From NCBI RefSeq assembly GCF_014651375.1, contig NZ_BMWT01000001.1:62001-126000 (forward strand): a DNA stretch of 64,000 nt, read 5' to 3'. Below, one piece after another: positions 17,599-27,118 of this stretch. The stretch's first letter is position 1, and each line of letters begins with the position of its first letter. The notes beneath the pieces were generated by a model that searched no databases, was not told the DNA's origin, and saw only the letters and a program-made list of their open reading frames with translations. The stretch comes from Tateyamaria omphalii (GTDB taxonomy: Bacteria > Pseudomonadota > Alphaproteobacteria > Rhodobacterales > Rhodobacteraceae). A program made the position numbers and the translations under genes.

Positions 17599-19637
17599 CC
17601 GGAACCGTCTTGTTTGATCCGCTGCTGCCCTGGCCCGTGCTGGCTGTCGTCGCCGCCTTGGCAATCGCCGGGGTCGCGCTGGCCCTGATACGCGGCCTGA
17701 ACGGTTGGGCTTTACGTGGCATGGCGGCCATTGTGGTGCTTGCCGCCTTGGCCGGGCCATCACTGCAACAGGAAGACCGGGCGCCGCTGTCCGATATTGT
17801 CATTGTGGCCGAGGATGAGAGTGCCAGCCAGAAGCTGCGGGACCGGCCCGATCAAACAACCTCTGCCGCCGATGCAATCGAAGCCGCCCTATCGGCCCGC
17901 GAGGGCACCGAGGTCCGCCGCGTTACCGTTCCGGACGGAGAGGAAGACGCAGGGACCCGTCTGATGACCGCCTTGTCGGACGCGCTGGCCGAAGAGCCGC
18001 GTGCCCGTGTTGCGGGCCTGATTGCCCTCAGCGATGGGCAAGTGCATGACGCCGATTTGCCCCTTGATCTGCCCGCGCCATTGCACCTGCTGTTGACGGG
18101 GCGCGAGACGGATTGGGACCGCCGCTTGCTGGTCAAGAACGCCCCGGCCTTTGCCATCATCGGTGAGCCGGTCACGCTGACCCTGCGGATCGAGGATATG
18201 GGTGCTGTTCCCCCTGATGTCGGTCTTGCCCCGCTTGATATTTCTGTCGACGGTGCGCCCCCGCAACGCTTCAACGTGCGGACCGGTGAAGATTTCGAAC
18301 TGCCCATCAGCCTGCCCCATGGCGGGCGCAACGTGATCCAGTTTACTGTCCCCGAAGCAGACGGAGAGCTGACAGACCGCAACAACACCGCCCTGATCCA
18401 GATCAACGGTGTGCGCGACCGTCTGCGGGTCTTGCTGGTGTCGGGTGAACCCCATGCCGGGGGGCGCACATGGCGCAACCTGCTGAAGTCCGACAGTTCG
18501 GTCGATCTGGTGCACTTCACCATTCTACGCCCACCCGAGAAGCAGGATGGGGTGCCGGTTGGAGAGCTGTCCCTGATCGCCTTCCCGACCCGCGAGTTGT
18601 TTCTGGAGAAGATCGACGATTTCGATCTTATCATCTTTGACCGCTACAAGCGGCGGGGCATCCTGCCCGCGCTCTATCTGGACAACGTGGCCCGCTACAT
18701 CCGCGACGGTGGGGCCGTGCTGGTTGCGGCGGGACCAGACTTTGCCAGCGCCGACAGCCTATATCGTTCGCCCCTTGGGTCGGTGATGCCGGCCCAACCC
18801 TCGGCCCGTGTGCTGGAGGAAGCCTTTCGCCCGCAAGTGTCCGAGCTGGGGCAAAAGCACCCTGTGACCACTGGCCTGCCTGCCGCTGGCGATTGGGGTC
18901 GCTGGCTGCGTCAGATCGATGTTGCCGCCGAGTCCGGCAGCGTGGTGATGGAAGGTGTGGATGGGCGACCACTGTTGATCCTTGATCGGGTGGATGAGGG
19001 CCGCGTGGCACTGCTTGCATCAGATCACGCGTGGCTGTGGAACCGAGGATATGAGGGCGGCGGGCCGCAACTGGAATTGCTGCGCCGTCTGGCCCATTGG
19101 ATGATGAAAGAACCCGAGCTTGAGGAGGAGGCGCTGACCGCCACCGCCACAGGCCAATCCATGCGGATCGAGCGGCGTACCCTGTCTGATACCGTGCCGC
19201 CGGTGACCATCACCGACCCGTCGGGCAACGTTGTGGAACTTGAGATGACCGAGGTCAGTCCCGGTCGCTTCGAGACCCGGTACGAGGGGCCGGATATAGG
19301 TCTTTATCGGCTTGAGAATGGCGATGCGCAGACCGTCATTGGGCTGGGACCTGCTGCGCCCAAAGAGTTTGAAGCCACGATTGCGACGGCTGACTTGCTT
19401 GGACCGCGCGTGGAAGGCACACGCGGCGGCGTGCTGCGCCTGGAAGACGGAATGCCGCGCATTCGCACCGTGCGCGAAGGGCGGCCTGCTGCCGGGCGTG
19501 GATGGATCGGGATCACGCCGCGTGACGCTTATGAAACGCAGGATGTCCGCCAGATGGGCCTCTTGCCCCCGTGGCTGGTTCTGCTGCTGGCCTCTGGCTT
19601 TATCATCGGCGCGTGGCTGCGCGAGGGGCGGCGTTAG
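17595..19637 (+). CDS. Membrane protein, BatB-like/glutamine amidotransferase-like, last gene of the moxR operon
   Basis: The 680-aa protein starts MTGTVLFDPLLPWPVLAVVA. It has two N-terminal transmembrane helices, a large extracytoplasmic part with the strand LRVLLVSGEPHAGGRTWRNL, a class I glutamine amidotransferase-like block (FDLIIFDRYKRRGILPALYL, YIRDGGAVLVAAGPDF) without an obvious catalytic Cys, and a C-terminal helix (PPWLVLLLASGFIIGAWL). It overlaps the DUF4159 gene by 4 bp. It is convergent with pbpC, with stop codons overlapping at 19634-19637. Its role is inferred only from the moxR context. Confidence 0.8.
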   Translation: MTGTVLFDPLLPWPVLAVVAALAIAGVALALIRGLNGWALRGMAAIVVLAALAGPSLQQEDRAPLSDIVIVAEDESASQKLRDRPDQTTSAADAIEAALSAREGTEVRRVTVPDGEEDAGTRLMTALSDALAEEPRARVAGLIALSDGQVHDADLPLDLPAPLHLLLTGRETDWDRRLLVKNAPAFAIIGEPVTLTLRIEDMGAVPPDVGLAPLDISVDGAPPQRFNVRTGEDFELPISLPHGGRNVIQFTVPEADGELTDRNNTALIQINGVRDRLRVLLVSGEPHAGGRTWRNLLKSDSSVDLVHFTILRPPEKQDGVPVGELSLIAFPTRELFLEKIDDFDLIIFDRYKRRGILPALYLDNVARYIRDGGAVLVAAGPDFASADSLYRSPLGSVMPAQPSARVLEEAFRPQVSELGQKHPVTTGLPAAGDWGRWLRQIDVAAESGSVVMEGVDGRPLLILDRVDEGRVALLASDHAWLWNRGYEGGGPQLELLRRLAHWMMKEPELEEEALTATATGQSMRIERRTLSDTVPPVTITDPSGNVVELEMTEVSPGRFETRYEGPDIGLYRLENGDAQTVIGLGPAAPKEFEATIATADLLGPRVEGTRGGVLRLEDGMPRIRTVREGRPAAGRGWIGITPRDAYETQDVRQMGLLPPWLVLLLASGFIIGAWLREGRR

Positions 19638-21589
19638 GGTCGGACCTCGACCGCGGCGCGGGTTGAACGGCCCGAGGCGTCAATCACTGCTATATCCGAG
19701 AAGCCTGTGTCGAGTGCGCCGATGGCGATCTGCCGATCCCGCGCCCCGGTCGCCACAACGGCCCCATTGACCAGAACGGTCAAGGGCAAGGCGCCGCCCG
19801 CCACCTTTATGACCGCCTCTCGCTGCGCCAGCCGCGCACCTTCCGGGGGAAAGACCATTTCCGGTCCGTTGCCTGTGTCCATCCACGCGCCAAAACGCTG
19901 TAGAGGCACGGGCAGGTCTGCGGTTGCCAGAAGCAATGTGTCCGACGGCGGCGGTGGGGCGGGCGCAAGCTGTGGCTTCAAGCGCCCGAACGCTTCGAAC
20001 AGGATGGGGGCGGCATGTGCACCGCCGAAAGCACCGGGCACGGGCGTACCGTCCGGTCGGCCCATCCACACGCCGATCACGTGCCGTCCGTCGAACCCGA
20101 TGGCCCACGCGTCACGGTGCCCATAAGAGGTGCCCGTCTTGTAGGCCAGCCCGGATGGCGCACCGGGCGGTGGCGCGATCCCCCGCAGGATATCACCAAC
20201 CTGCCATGCAGCGCGCGGTGCGATCAGTGTGTTTGTGCGACCCGAGGCAAGGTGGCCGTAGACTGTCACCAGATCGTCGAGGCTGAGGCCCACACCACCA
20301 AGCGCAACGGCAAGCCCTGCCTGTCCGCCCGGCAGCTTCGGCTTGGCCCCAAGCGCCCGCAGCGCAGCCATCAGCCGTTCCGGTCCAAGCGCTTCGGTGA
20401 GGGCGACCGGCGGGATGTTGAGCGACAGGGTCAATGCCTGCCGGGCCGTGACATCGCCCCGGAAAACGCCATCGAAATTCTGCGGCGCGTAGCGGCCAAA
20501 GCGCGTGGGTCGGTCGGCGAAGACTGTTTCGGGATGCGCAAGCCCCCGGTCAAAGGCCAGCGCGTAGATCAACGGCTTCAGGGTGGAGCCGGGGCTGCGC
20601 TTGGCCCGCGTCATGTCGATGAACCCCGGCGTGCCGTCTTTGTCGGCGTAATGCGGGGCACCCACGCGTGCCAGAACCTCGCCGCTTTCATGGTCCATCA
20701 CCATCAGCGCCAGAGAGACACCGCGCGCCTGACCCGCCGCGTGCAGGCGGACAAGGTTGGACATGCTCTTTTGCACCTGCGTCGACAGGGTTGTGTCGAA
20801 CCTTTGGGTATCGAGGTTAGCGGTGCGCAAGGCATCTGCATGGTGAGGGGCCAAGCGGGGCAAGGCACGGGCCTGTGTCGGGACACCTGTATGCGACGGG
20901 TCCGCCCCAACGCGGGCAAGCACCCGGTCTCGAGCCGATTGCGCTCTATCCGGGTGGCGGTCCGGGCGCCGTGCCTCCGGCGCTTGCGGCAGCGCCACAA
21001 GCAGGGCCGCTTCCGCTTCGGTCAGACGTGTGGGTTCTTTACCGAACCATGTGAATGTGGCGCTGCGGACCCCTTCGATACGTCCACCATAGGGGGCGTG
21101 TTGCAGGTAGAGATGCAGGATATCATCCTTGCTGAGACGTCGTTCCAGCGCCCAGGCCACCCGCATCTGCCGCAGCTTGCCCTTGATCGATCCGGTGCCC
21201 GAGTTTTCGAGCAGACGGGCCACCTGCATTGTCAGTGTTGATCCGCCAGAGACAACACGTCCTGACCACACTGCCTGCCCCACGGCGCGTGCTATTGCAC
21301 GCCCGTCTACACCGTTGTGGGTGCGGAACCTCTTGTCCTCATAGGCGATGAGCATGTCGGTCAACCGTGGGTCAACGCCACCGCGTGGGACCTCCAGCCG
21401 GATCCGCCCATCTTCGACCGCAAAGGCGCGCATCAGGTGACCGTGCCTGTCGCGCATCTCTACTGATGTCTCGGCCAGCGTTGTGGGCAGCACTGTCCTG
21501 TCCACCCACGCATCCCACGCGTCATGCAGGCTGGCCGCGACCAGCATGGCGCCCGCGAGGGCGAACAGGGGGCGGTGCGGCCGCTTCAC
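19634..21589 (-). CDS. pbpC: Penicillin-binding protein 1C
   Basis: The 651-aa bifunctional enzyme has an N-terminal signal anchor (LFALAGAMLVAASLHDAWDA). The glycosyltransferase (GT51) domain contains IAYEDKRFRTHNGVDGRAIA and SGRVVSGGSTLTMQVARLL. The transpeptidase domain has SxxK as SPGSTLKPL, SLN in LTLSLNIPPVAL, and KTG as AYKTGTSYGHRDAW. A C-terminal beta domain typical of PBP1C follows. It overlaps the alpha-2-macroglobulin gene by 4 bp, the common pbpC/yfhM pairing. It polymerises and cross-links peptidoglycan in the periplasm; E. coli PBP1C is regarded as a minor or repair enzyme. Confidence 0.95.
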   Translation of the reverse strand: MKRPHRPLFALAGAMLVAASLHDAWDAWVDRTVLPTTLAETSVEMRDRHGHLMRAFAVEDGRIRLEVPRGGVDPRLTDMLIAYEDKRFRTHNGVDGRAIARAVGQAVWSGRVVSGGSTLTMQVARLLENSGTGSIKGKLRQMRVAWALERRLSKDDILHLYLQHAPYGGRIEGVRSATFTWFGKEPTRLTEAEAALLVALPQAPEARRPDRHPDRAQSARDRVLARVGADPSHTGVPTQARALPRLAPHHADALRTANLDTQRFDTTLSTQVQKSMSNLVRLHAAGQARGVSLALMVMDHESGEVLARVGAPHYADKDGTPGFIDMTRAKRSPGSTLKPLIYALAFDRGLAHPETVFADRPTRFGRYAPQNFDGVFRGDVTARQALTLSLNIPPVALTEALGPERLMAALRALGAKPKLPGGQAGLAVALGGVGLSLDDLVTVYGHLASGRTNTLIAPRAAWQVGDILRGIAPPPGAPSGLAYKTGTSYGHRDAWAIGFDGRHVIGVWMGRPDGTPVPGAFGGAHAAPILFEAFGRLKPQLAPAPPPPSDTLLLATADLPVPLQRFGAWMDTGNGPEMVFPPEGARLAQREAVIKVAGGALPLTVLVNGAVVATGARDRQIAIGALDTGFSDIAVIDASGRSTRAAVEVRP

Positions 21590-24500
21590 TCGGTCACAAC
21601 CGTGCGGCCTGTGCCCGTCACCGCACGGTATTCAGCGCGGTACATATCCTCAACCAACGCTGCGGGGTGATGGAAGTCGCCGGGACTTACAGCCCGGGCG
21701 ATATAGGCAAGGCGGAACGTCTCTGACCCGGTGTGGTTCACCGCGGCAAGGAAGCGATCAGAGCGGAATTCGGCATGTTCGGTGGTGGCAGTCTCCAGCC
21801 ATTCAAGGCCCGCCACGTCGCCCGACCTGATCAGGTTGGGGTTGTCAATCTCGATCCCCGCTGGCAGAGGATCATCCACCATCAGCCGCGCACCGACTTT
21901 TTCAAACGGTGTTACCGTCAGCACGATCACCCGCCGTTCGCCGATAGTCCAAGGTCCTTCGGCAACGCGCCCTTCAAGCGTGAATGCATCGCGTGTGATG
22001 CTGTAGCCGTAGCCTCCCGCCTCGGGTGGGGTAATCGGCACGCCGTAGGTGGTGAGTGTCACATCCTGCGGCTGGCCCGAGACGTTCCGGATGATCGATA
22101 CCGTGTCGCCCAGCGCACGGCTTTGAACCACGGGGCCGGACACCGCTGTGTCATCCACCGAAAGCACTGGCGCGCCTGCCCCATCGCGCAATGCCTGCGC
22201 CGCCATGAGCAGTTGAGCCGCTTCCTGGGTGGAGTACCCACCACGGCCCGCTGTCACTGTTGCAGCAAGGCGCGATTGGTCGACACGGGTGCTGCCTGCC
22301 TCTGCCGCCAGATGCAGCAGCCCCGCCGCGTCGCGCAAAGATGTGCCGTAGTCGGCGCGCCATAAGCCAGTGTCCGTGTTGTTCCGCAGCGCCAGATCCT
22401 GCGCCAGACCAAAGAGCCGGTCAGCACGGGTCTGTTCACCGTAGCTGGCAAGCGCCGCGCCCAATTGTGCACGGGCGAGCAGGGTCGAGAACGCCTCGGC
22501 CTTGGTATCGGCATAGTAGCGCAGATCACCAATCGATGCCGATCCGGCGCGGGCCAGCACCATGAGGGCGTAAGCGATGTCTTCGCCGCCCGTATCGAAA
22601 TCGGGTGCGTAGTTGATCCGGTTGCGCAGGTTGTCGAGGGCGAGCCGCAAGGCACGCTCTGGCACCGCGTGCCCCTGATCACTTGCCCGGAGGAGAAAGT
22701 CGGTGACATAGGCATCCAACCAGAAATCCCCCGACTGCGCCCGCCAGAGGCCGAAGGCCCCGTTGCTGGCCTGTCGGGTCAGAACACGATTGATGGCCGT
22801 TGTGATCCGCTGATCGACGTCCGCCAGACCCGCCGCTTGCGCCGTGCGCGACAGATAGAGCAGCGGAAGCGCCGCCGACGTGACCTGTTCCGTGCAGCCG
22901 TAGGGATAACGGTCAAGCTGCCCGATCAACCCGGGCATATCGAACCGGGCGAGCGGTCCGGCGGCAAGCGTTGCCCGCGCGCTGTCCGGTCGAAGATTGG
23001 CAAAGACATTGTCGTCAAAGGTCAGCGCCTCACCCGCTGCCAATTCCAGACGCTGGGTGACGGCGATGGTTGGGTCGTTGGCCCGAACGCCAAGCGTGAG
23101 TGACTTTGTCAGGACCGTGCCATCAGGTGTGGTCAGCGCCAGATCGATGCTGTGATCTCCGATCCCTTGCGCGGTGAGCGGCAGAGAGACGCGAACGGTG
23201 CCGCTCTCGGTCAGGTCAATTGTTGATGGCGCAGCGCCAACCGAAACGCCACCGCCTGACACTTCCAAAGGCATCGCACCGGACGTGCCCGCCGCATGCA
23301 CAAATTCAAACTGCACGCGGCTTTGGTCGCCGGGCGCAAGAAAGCGTGGCATAGCCGCCGAGATCACAACCGGGTCGCGGGCGATGACGTCGGAAGAGGC
23401 TTGTCCAACCCCGTTATTCGACCATGCCACGGCCATCAGCCGGATCGTGCCATTGAAGTTGGGGCGCGGGATCGTCACTCGGGCCATACCATTGCTGTCG
23501 ACTGGGACTGGACCGGAGAAGGCCGCCATGACCGCCTCGGTCGGGGGTGGGCTTTGCCGCTGCATGCTGCTGCCTGCATCCCCGCCGGAGCGGACCGTGC
23601 CAAGCGCGCCGCTTCGGCCATCGATCAGGCGACCGTAGACATCGCGCAGGTCAACGCCAAGGCGACGCTGGCCGAAATAGTGCCCTTGGGGGTCCGGTGC
23701 TTCGAAACCCGTCAGGTTCAGGATGCCGACATCCACGGCCGCAAGGGTGACGAAACCATCCGCACCTTCAAGACCATCCACACGCACCGCTACCTCGGTT
23801 TGTCCTTCTTGGCCCTCAACCTCTTCCGGAGCGTCGATGGACACCGACAATGCTTTGTCCTCGGGATCAATGGAGGCATGAGAGAGCCCCAGCACGCGGG
23901 CCGGGCCGGAATCGCCGGAGAGGCCCGTGCGCAGGACCGAAGCGGTGACATAGGCGCCCGTTCCCCAGTCTTCGGTCACCTCGAGCGGGATCACCGTCTC
24001 ACCCGCTTGCACGGGGATGCCCTGCCGCGAGATCACGCTGCCGGAAAGTACAGACACAAGCGCCACGCCGTCGTGGGGCGGTACGATCCGCAATTGCGCG
24101 GTATCGCCAACCCGGTAGGTCTCGGCATCGAGCGACAGGGTCAGGCGATCCGGGGTCGCACTGCTGTCTGCGGCACCGTACCAGCCGGATGCAAAGGAAA
24201 CCGAGCTGGCGGTATAGGCCCCTTGAGTGCTTTCGACGACCAGCTCGTAATCGCCCCATTCGGTGGGTGTACTGACCTGCACGGGTGCATCGCCAAGGAC
24301 CGCGGTGTCTTGAGCCACGCGGATGCGCCGGGTGATCGGCTCCCAATTCCAATTGCCGTTCAGCTGGTACCACTGGTATCGCGTTTCGACCCTGTTGACT
24401 GTCCATTGCACCGGCAGGTTGGCGGGTGCCCCCACTGCAATCACTTCGAAATCAGCGCTGCCCCCCTCGGGCAAGACATCATCAAAGGCGGGCTTGATCC

Positions 24501-26973
24501 CGATCACCGGGCCATTCGGCGCGATGGGGCGAGTCAGGCTGCGTTCAACCGGGCGACCGCCGCTGTCGGACACGCGGACTGTTGCCACGGCTTCGAGCAA
24601 AACATCATCCGCTACAACCTCAGGCCAAGGCAAGGACAGGTAGGATTTGCCGGCCGGGTCTGTGCGCCCACCCTGCACGTAGCGACGTTGTGGAGAGAAA
24701 GCCGCGTCATGTCGGCCAAAGAGATATCCGGGATACCCTTCAAGCCCGGTGCGCTGCCGCACCTGAATATCGCCTTCGACAGCCAAATCCGCACCGGGCG
24801 CACCGAAGAGGTATTGCGCGTCCACATCCACGATTGCGGGTCTATCAAGGCTGAGCGGTGCGTCGGCGGCAGTCAGTGTCACGTCGATGCGGTCTGGGAT
24901 GAAATCCTCGACCAGCACGGTTTGGGTGGCGAGGGCGGGTGCCTTCAGATCGCCCTTCACCTCGATCCGCCACGTCCCGCGTGGCACCGTCGTGCCCAAC
25001 GGCAGCGACACGACATGGCCGCCGCTTCGCCCCTGCGCACTGACTGTCCGGCTGTATTCGACACCATCCGGGCGGCTGAGAATGACGGTCAGGGGCAAGC
25101 CATCAATGGCACGCGCTTTGTCATCACGTGCCAGCGCCGTCAGATGAATAGTGGCGCCGGGGCGATAGGCGCCGCGATCCGTTGTCACAAACAGATCGAT
25201 GGGCGGCGCTGGCGGGCGACCCTCAACCCCGCGGTCGGACAGGTCAAAGGCCGGATCCGTGAGCGGCAGGAATACGAAATCATTCGCTGTTTCGACCTGC
25301 AGCATTGCCGGTCGTGTGGAACCTGTTCCACGGGTCAGGCCAGCATCGAATTTGGCGAAGCCATCTGCATCCGTTTGCACCTCACCCAGAACGGCATTGG
25401 CCTGAGAAATCAGTCGCACCGTTGCCCCGTCCACAGGACCGGCATTGCTGAGCGCGCGGACCGAAGCCGTCAGCCCATCATTCCCCTGCCACGTGCTTAG
25501 CCCCAGATCGGACAGCACGAACCACTGCGTTGCCGCCACAACATCATAACCATCACGCCCCTGTTCGCGCGCGGACAGGACGTAGACGCCCGGAGGCTGG
25601 CCGCCCAGCGCCTCGTCCAGAGGGAGACGCGTGCGCATTTCGGTGTTCAGGTCGTTTTGTACCTGCCCCGTACCGCGCCAGATCTCTTGCGCGATGTCCG
25701 TATTGAACTGATCAGCCTGCCATCGTGACAGGGGCCGACCAAAGAAGTCCCGGCGCATGGATTGGACAAGGTTGCGGTCACTGACACGGCTGAGTACCAG
25801 ATCAACCTCGTTCACATTCACCGTCTCGATGGGGATGCTCGCCCCGGCCCCGCGTGCCAACACGTAGCCCCGCCCCGGAAAGCGGACCACCGGTGTGCGG
25901 TCACGGACATAAAGGTTCAGCGACACTTCCTTGGCCAGCACCTCACCGCTTTCGGCGGGCAGACCAGAGCGGAAAGTCACGTTGTAACGTTCGCCATGCT
26001 GAACCCCATCGATGCAAAGGTCGCGTCCGTCTGCGGCCACAACGAGACCCGGCGTCGCCATGCGCACAAACGGCTCATAGTCCACACCACTCTGGACCAA
26101 CGGTTCAGAGAACGTGGCGCAGATGCGGGGGGCCGCACTGTCATTGTCCACCTGATGTTCGACAACACGGAAACCGTATTTTGCGATGGCTTCGTCCAGC
26201 GCCCTGGCCACATCGTCGCGCGGCTGGATGTTCTGGGCCAAACGCAATGCTCGGATCGAGTCGCGTCCCCGCCCATTCAATTCCAAGGCATCTGCAAGCG
26301 TTTGAAGGGCGTTAACCTGGCCACCGGGGGTGTCAGAACGCAAATAGCCGTTCAAGGCAGCAGGCACAGCGGCTTGCCGGGCGCTGCGACGCCGACTTGC
26401 CGCGACGTCATCGCCCTGACGCAGAGCAATGTAAGCGTATCGTGTCCACAGGTCTGGCGCGTCTGTCAGCGCGACAGCCATTCCAGTCCATCGCAGGGCT
26501 GCCCCCCTATCGCCACGGTCCCAGGCAGCGCGGGACGCCGTCATCAAGGGATCCAGCACCCGCCCCGATTGGGCAAAACGCAAACTAACGTCGGAGGCCA
26601 ATCCGCGCGCCTCGTCCAAATCGGCTTGCGATACATCCAACGCAGCGGCCCGGCGCGCCGCTGCTGCTTTCAGATCGTCAGAGGCGCCAAACCGTATGGC
26701 TGACCGAGCGCCGGAATACGGTTGTTCGTCATCTATCCGAGCCTTTGGGAAACAAGCACTTGATCGGTCGTTAAAAGTGAAGCCAATACATGCATCATCC
26801 GCGCTGCAGGCCCGCGCGCAGGCATCAAAGGTTGTATCGAACAGCGATGCGCGATCTGCACCAAGGTAGTCGACATCCTGGGTCACGATGTACCGATCAT
26901 CCGGTATCGCACCCTGCCCCCACGCCGCCGCTGCCCAAGTTAGTGCAATCAGTCCAATCAACGCGTGGCGCAT
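21586..26973 (-). CDS. yfhM: Bacterial alpha-2-macroglobulin (with PAN/Apple domain)
   Basis: The 1,795-aa periplasmic protein has a Sec signal (MRHALIGLIALTWAAAAWGQ), with no lipobox apparent. Next comes a PAN/Apple-like domain (residues about 30-95: CARACSADDACIGFTF, with paired cysteines), then MG domains including the MG2/bait region. The thioester motif YGCTEQ is intact near residue 1,375, followed by the alpha-helical thioester barrel (ALMVLARAGSASIGDLRYYA). The protein family traps proteases that breach the envelope and works with PBP1C repairing the wall, a standing hypothesis. Because the thioester is present, this is the reactive (yfhM) rather than the inactive (magD) class. Confidence 0.94.
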   Translation of the reverse strand: MRHALIGLIALTWAAAAWGQGAIPDDRYIVTQDVDYLGADRASLFDTTFDACARACSADDACIGFTFNDRSSACFPKARIDDEQPYSGARSAIRFGASDDLKAAAARRAAALDVSQADLDEARGLASDVSLRFAQSGRVLDPLMTASRAAWDRGDRGAALRWTGMAVALTDAPDLWTRYAYIALRQGDDVAASRRRSARQAAVPAALNGYLRSDTPGGQVNALQTLADALELNGRGRDSIRALRLAQNIQPRDDVARALDEAIAKYGFRVVEHQVDNDSAAPRICATFSEPLVQSGVDYEPFVRMATPGLVVAADGRDLCIDGVQHGERYNVTFRSGLPAESGEVLAKEVSLNLYVRDRTPVVRFPGRGYVLARGAGASIPIETVNVNEVDLVLSRVSDRNLVQSMRRDFFGRPLSRWQADQFNTDIAQEIWRGTGQVQNDLNTEMRTRLPLDEALGGQPPGVYVLSAREQGRDGYDVVAATQWFVLSDLGLSTWQGNDGLTASVRALSNAGPVDGATVRLISQANAVLGEVQTDADGFAKFDAGLTRGTGSTRPAMLQVETANDFVFLPLTDPAFDLSDRGVEGRPPAPPIDLFVTTDRGAYRPGATIHLTALARDDKARAIDGLPLTVILSRPDGVEYSRTVSAQGRSGGHVVSLPLGTTVPRGTWRIEVKGDLKAPALATQTVLVEDFIPDRIDVTLTAADAPLSLDRPAIVDVDAQYLFGAPGADLAVEGDIQVRQRTGLEGYPGYLFGRHDAAFSPQRRYVQGGRTDPAGKSYLSLPWPEVVADDVLLEAVATVRVSDSGGRPVERSLTRPIAPNGPVIGIKPAFDDVLPEGGSADFEVIAVGAPANLPVQWTVNRVETRYQWYQLNGNWNWEPITRRIRVAQDTAVLGDAPVQVSTPTEWGDYELVVESTQGAYTASSVSFASGWYGAADSSATPDRLTLSLDAETYRVGDTAQLRIVPPHDGVALVSVLSGSVISRQGIPVQAGETVIPLEVTEDWGTGAYVTASVLRTGLSGDSGPARVLGLSHASIDPEDKALSVSIDAPEEVEGQEGQTEVAVRVDGLEGADGFVTLAAVDVGILNLTGFEAPDPQGHYFGQRRLGVDLRDVYGRLIDGRSGALGTVRSGGDAGSSMQRQSPPPTEAVMAAFSGPVPVDSNGMARVTIPRPNFNGTIRLMAVAWSNNGVGQASSDVIARDPVVISAAMPRFLAPGDQSRVQFEFVHAAGTSGAMPLEVSGGGVSVGAAPSTIDLTESGTVRVSLPLTAQGIGDHSIDLALTTPDGTVLTKSLTLGVRANDPTIAVTQRLELAAGEALTFDDNVFANLRPDSARATLAAGPLARFDMPGLIGQLDRYPYGCTEQVTSAALPLLYLSRTAQAAGLADVDQRITTAINRVLTRQASNGAFGLWRAQSGDFWLDAYVTDFLLRASDQGHAVPERALRLALDNLRNRINYAPDFDTGGEDIAYALMVLARAGSASIGDLRYYADTKAEAFSTLLARAQLGAALASYGEQTRADRLFGLAQDLALRNNTDTGLWRADYGTSLRDAAGLLHLAAEAGSTRVDQSRLAATVTAGRGGYSTQEAAQLLMAAQALRDGAGAPVLSVDDTAVSGPVVQSRALGDTVSIIRNVSGQPQDVTLTTYGVPITPPEAGGYGYSITRDAFTLEGRVAEGPWTIGERRVIVLTVTPFEKVGARLMVDDPLPAGIEIDNPNLIRSGDVAGLEWLETATTEHAEFRSDRFLAAVNHTGSETFRLAYIARAVSPGDFHHPAALVEDMYRAEYRAVTGTGRTVVTE

Positions 26974-27118
26974 GATGCCGCTCCCGAAATCAATTTAAGA
27001 ATGCCCTCAGTCTGACACGCACCGTGTAAGCGGCGCAACGGCTCACCCATCCGGTTAAGCGGTTCTTCACCGTCCGCATGACATATCATCTGGAATTCTT
27101 GTATGGTGGAGGACCGGT

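Noticed and set aside
23296-25500. 734-codon open frame on + opposite the alpha-2-macroglobulin gene
   Set aside because: The minus-strand protein has recognisable domains along this stretch; the plus frame shows only low-complexity His/Arg/Gly-rich sequence.
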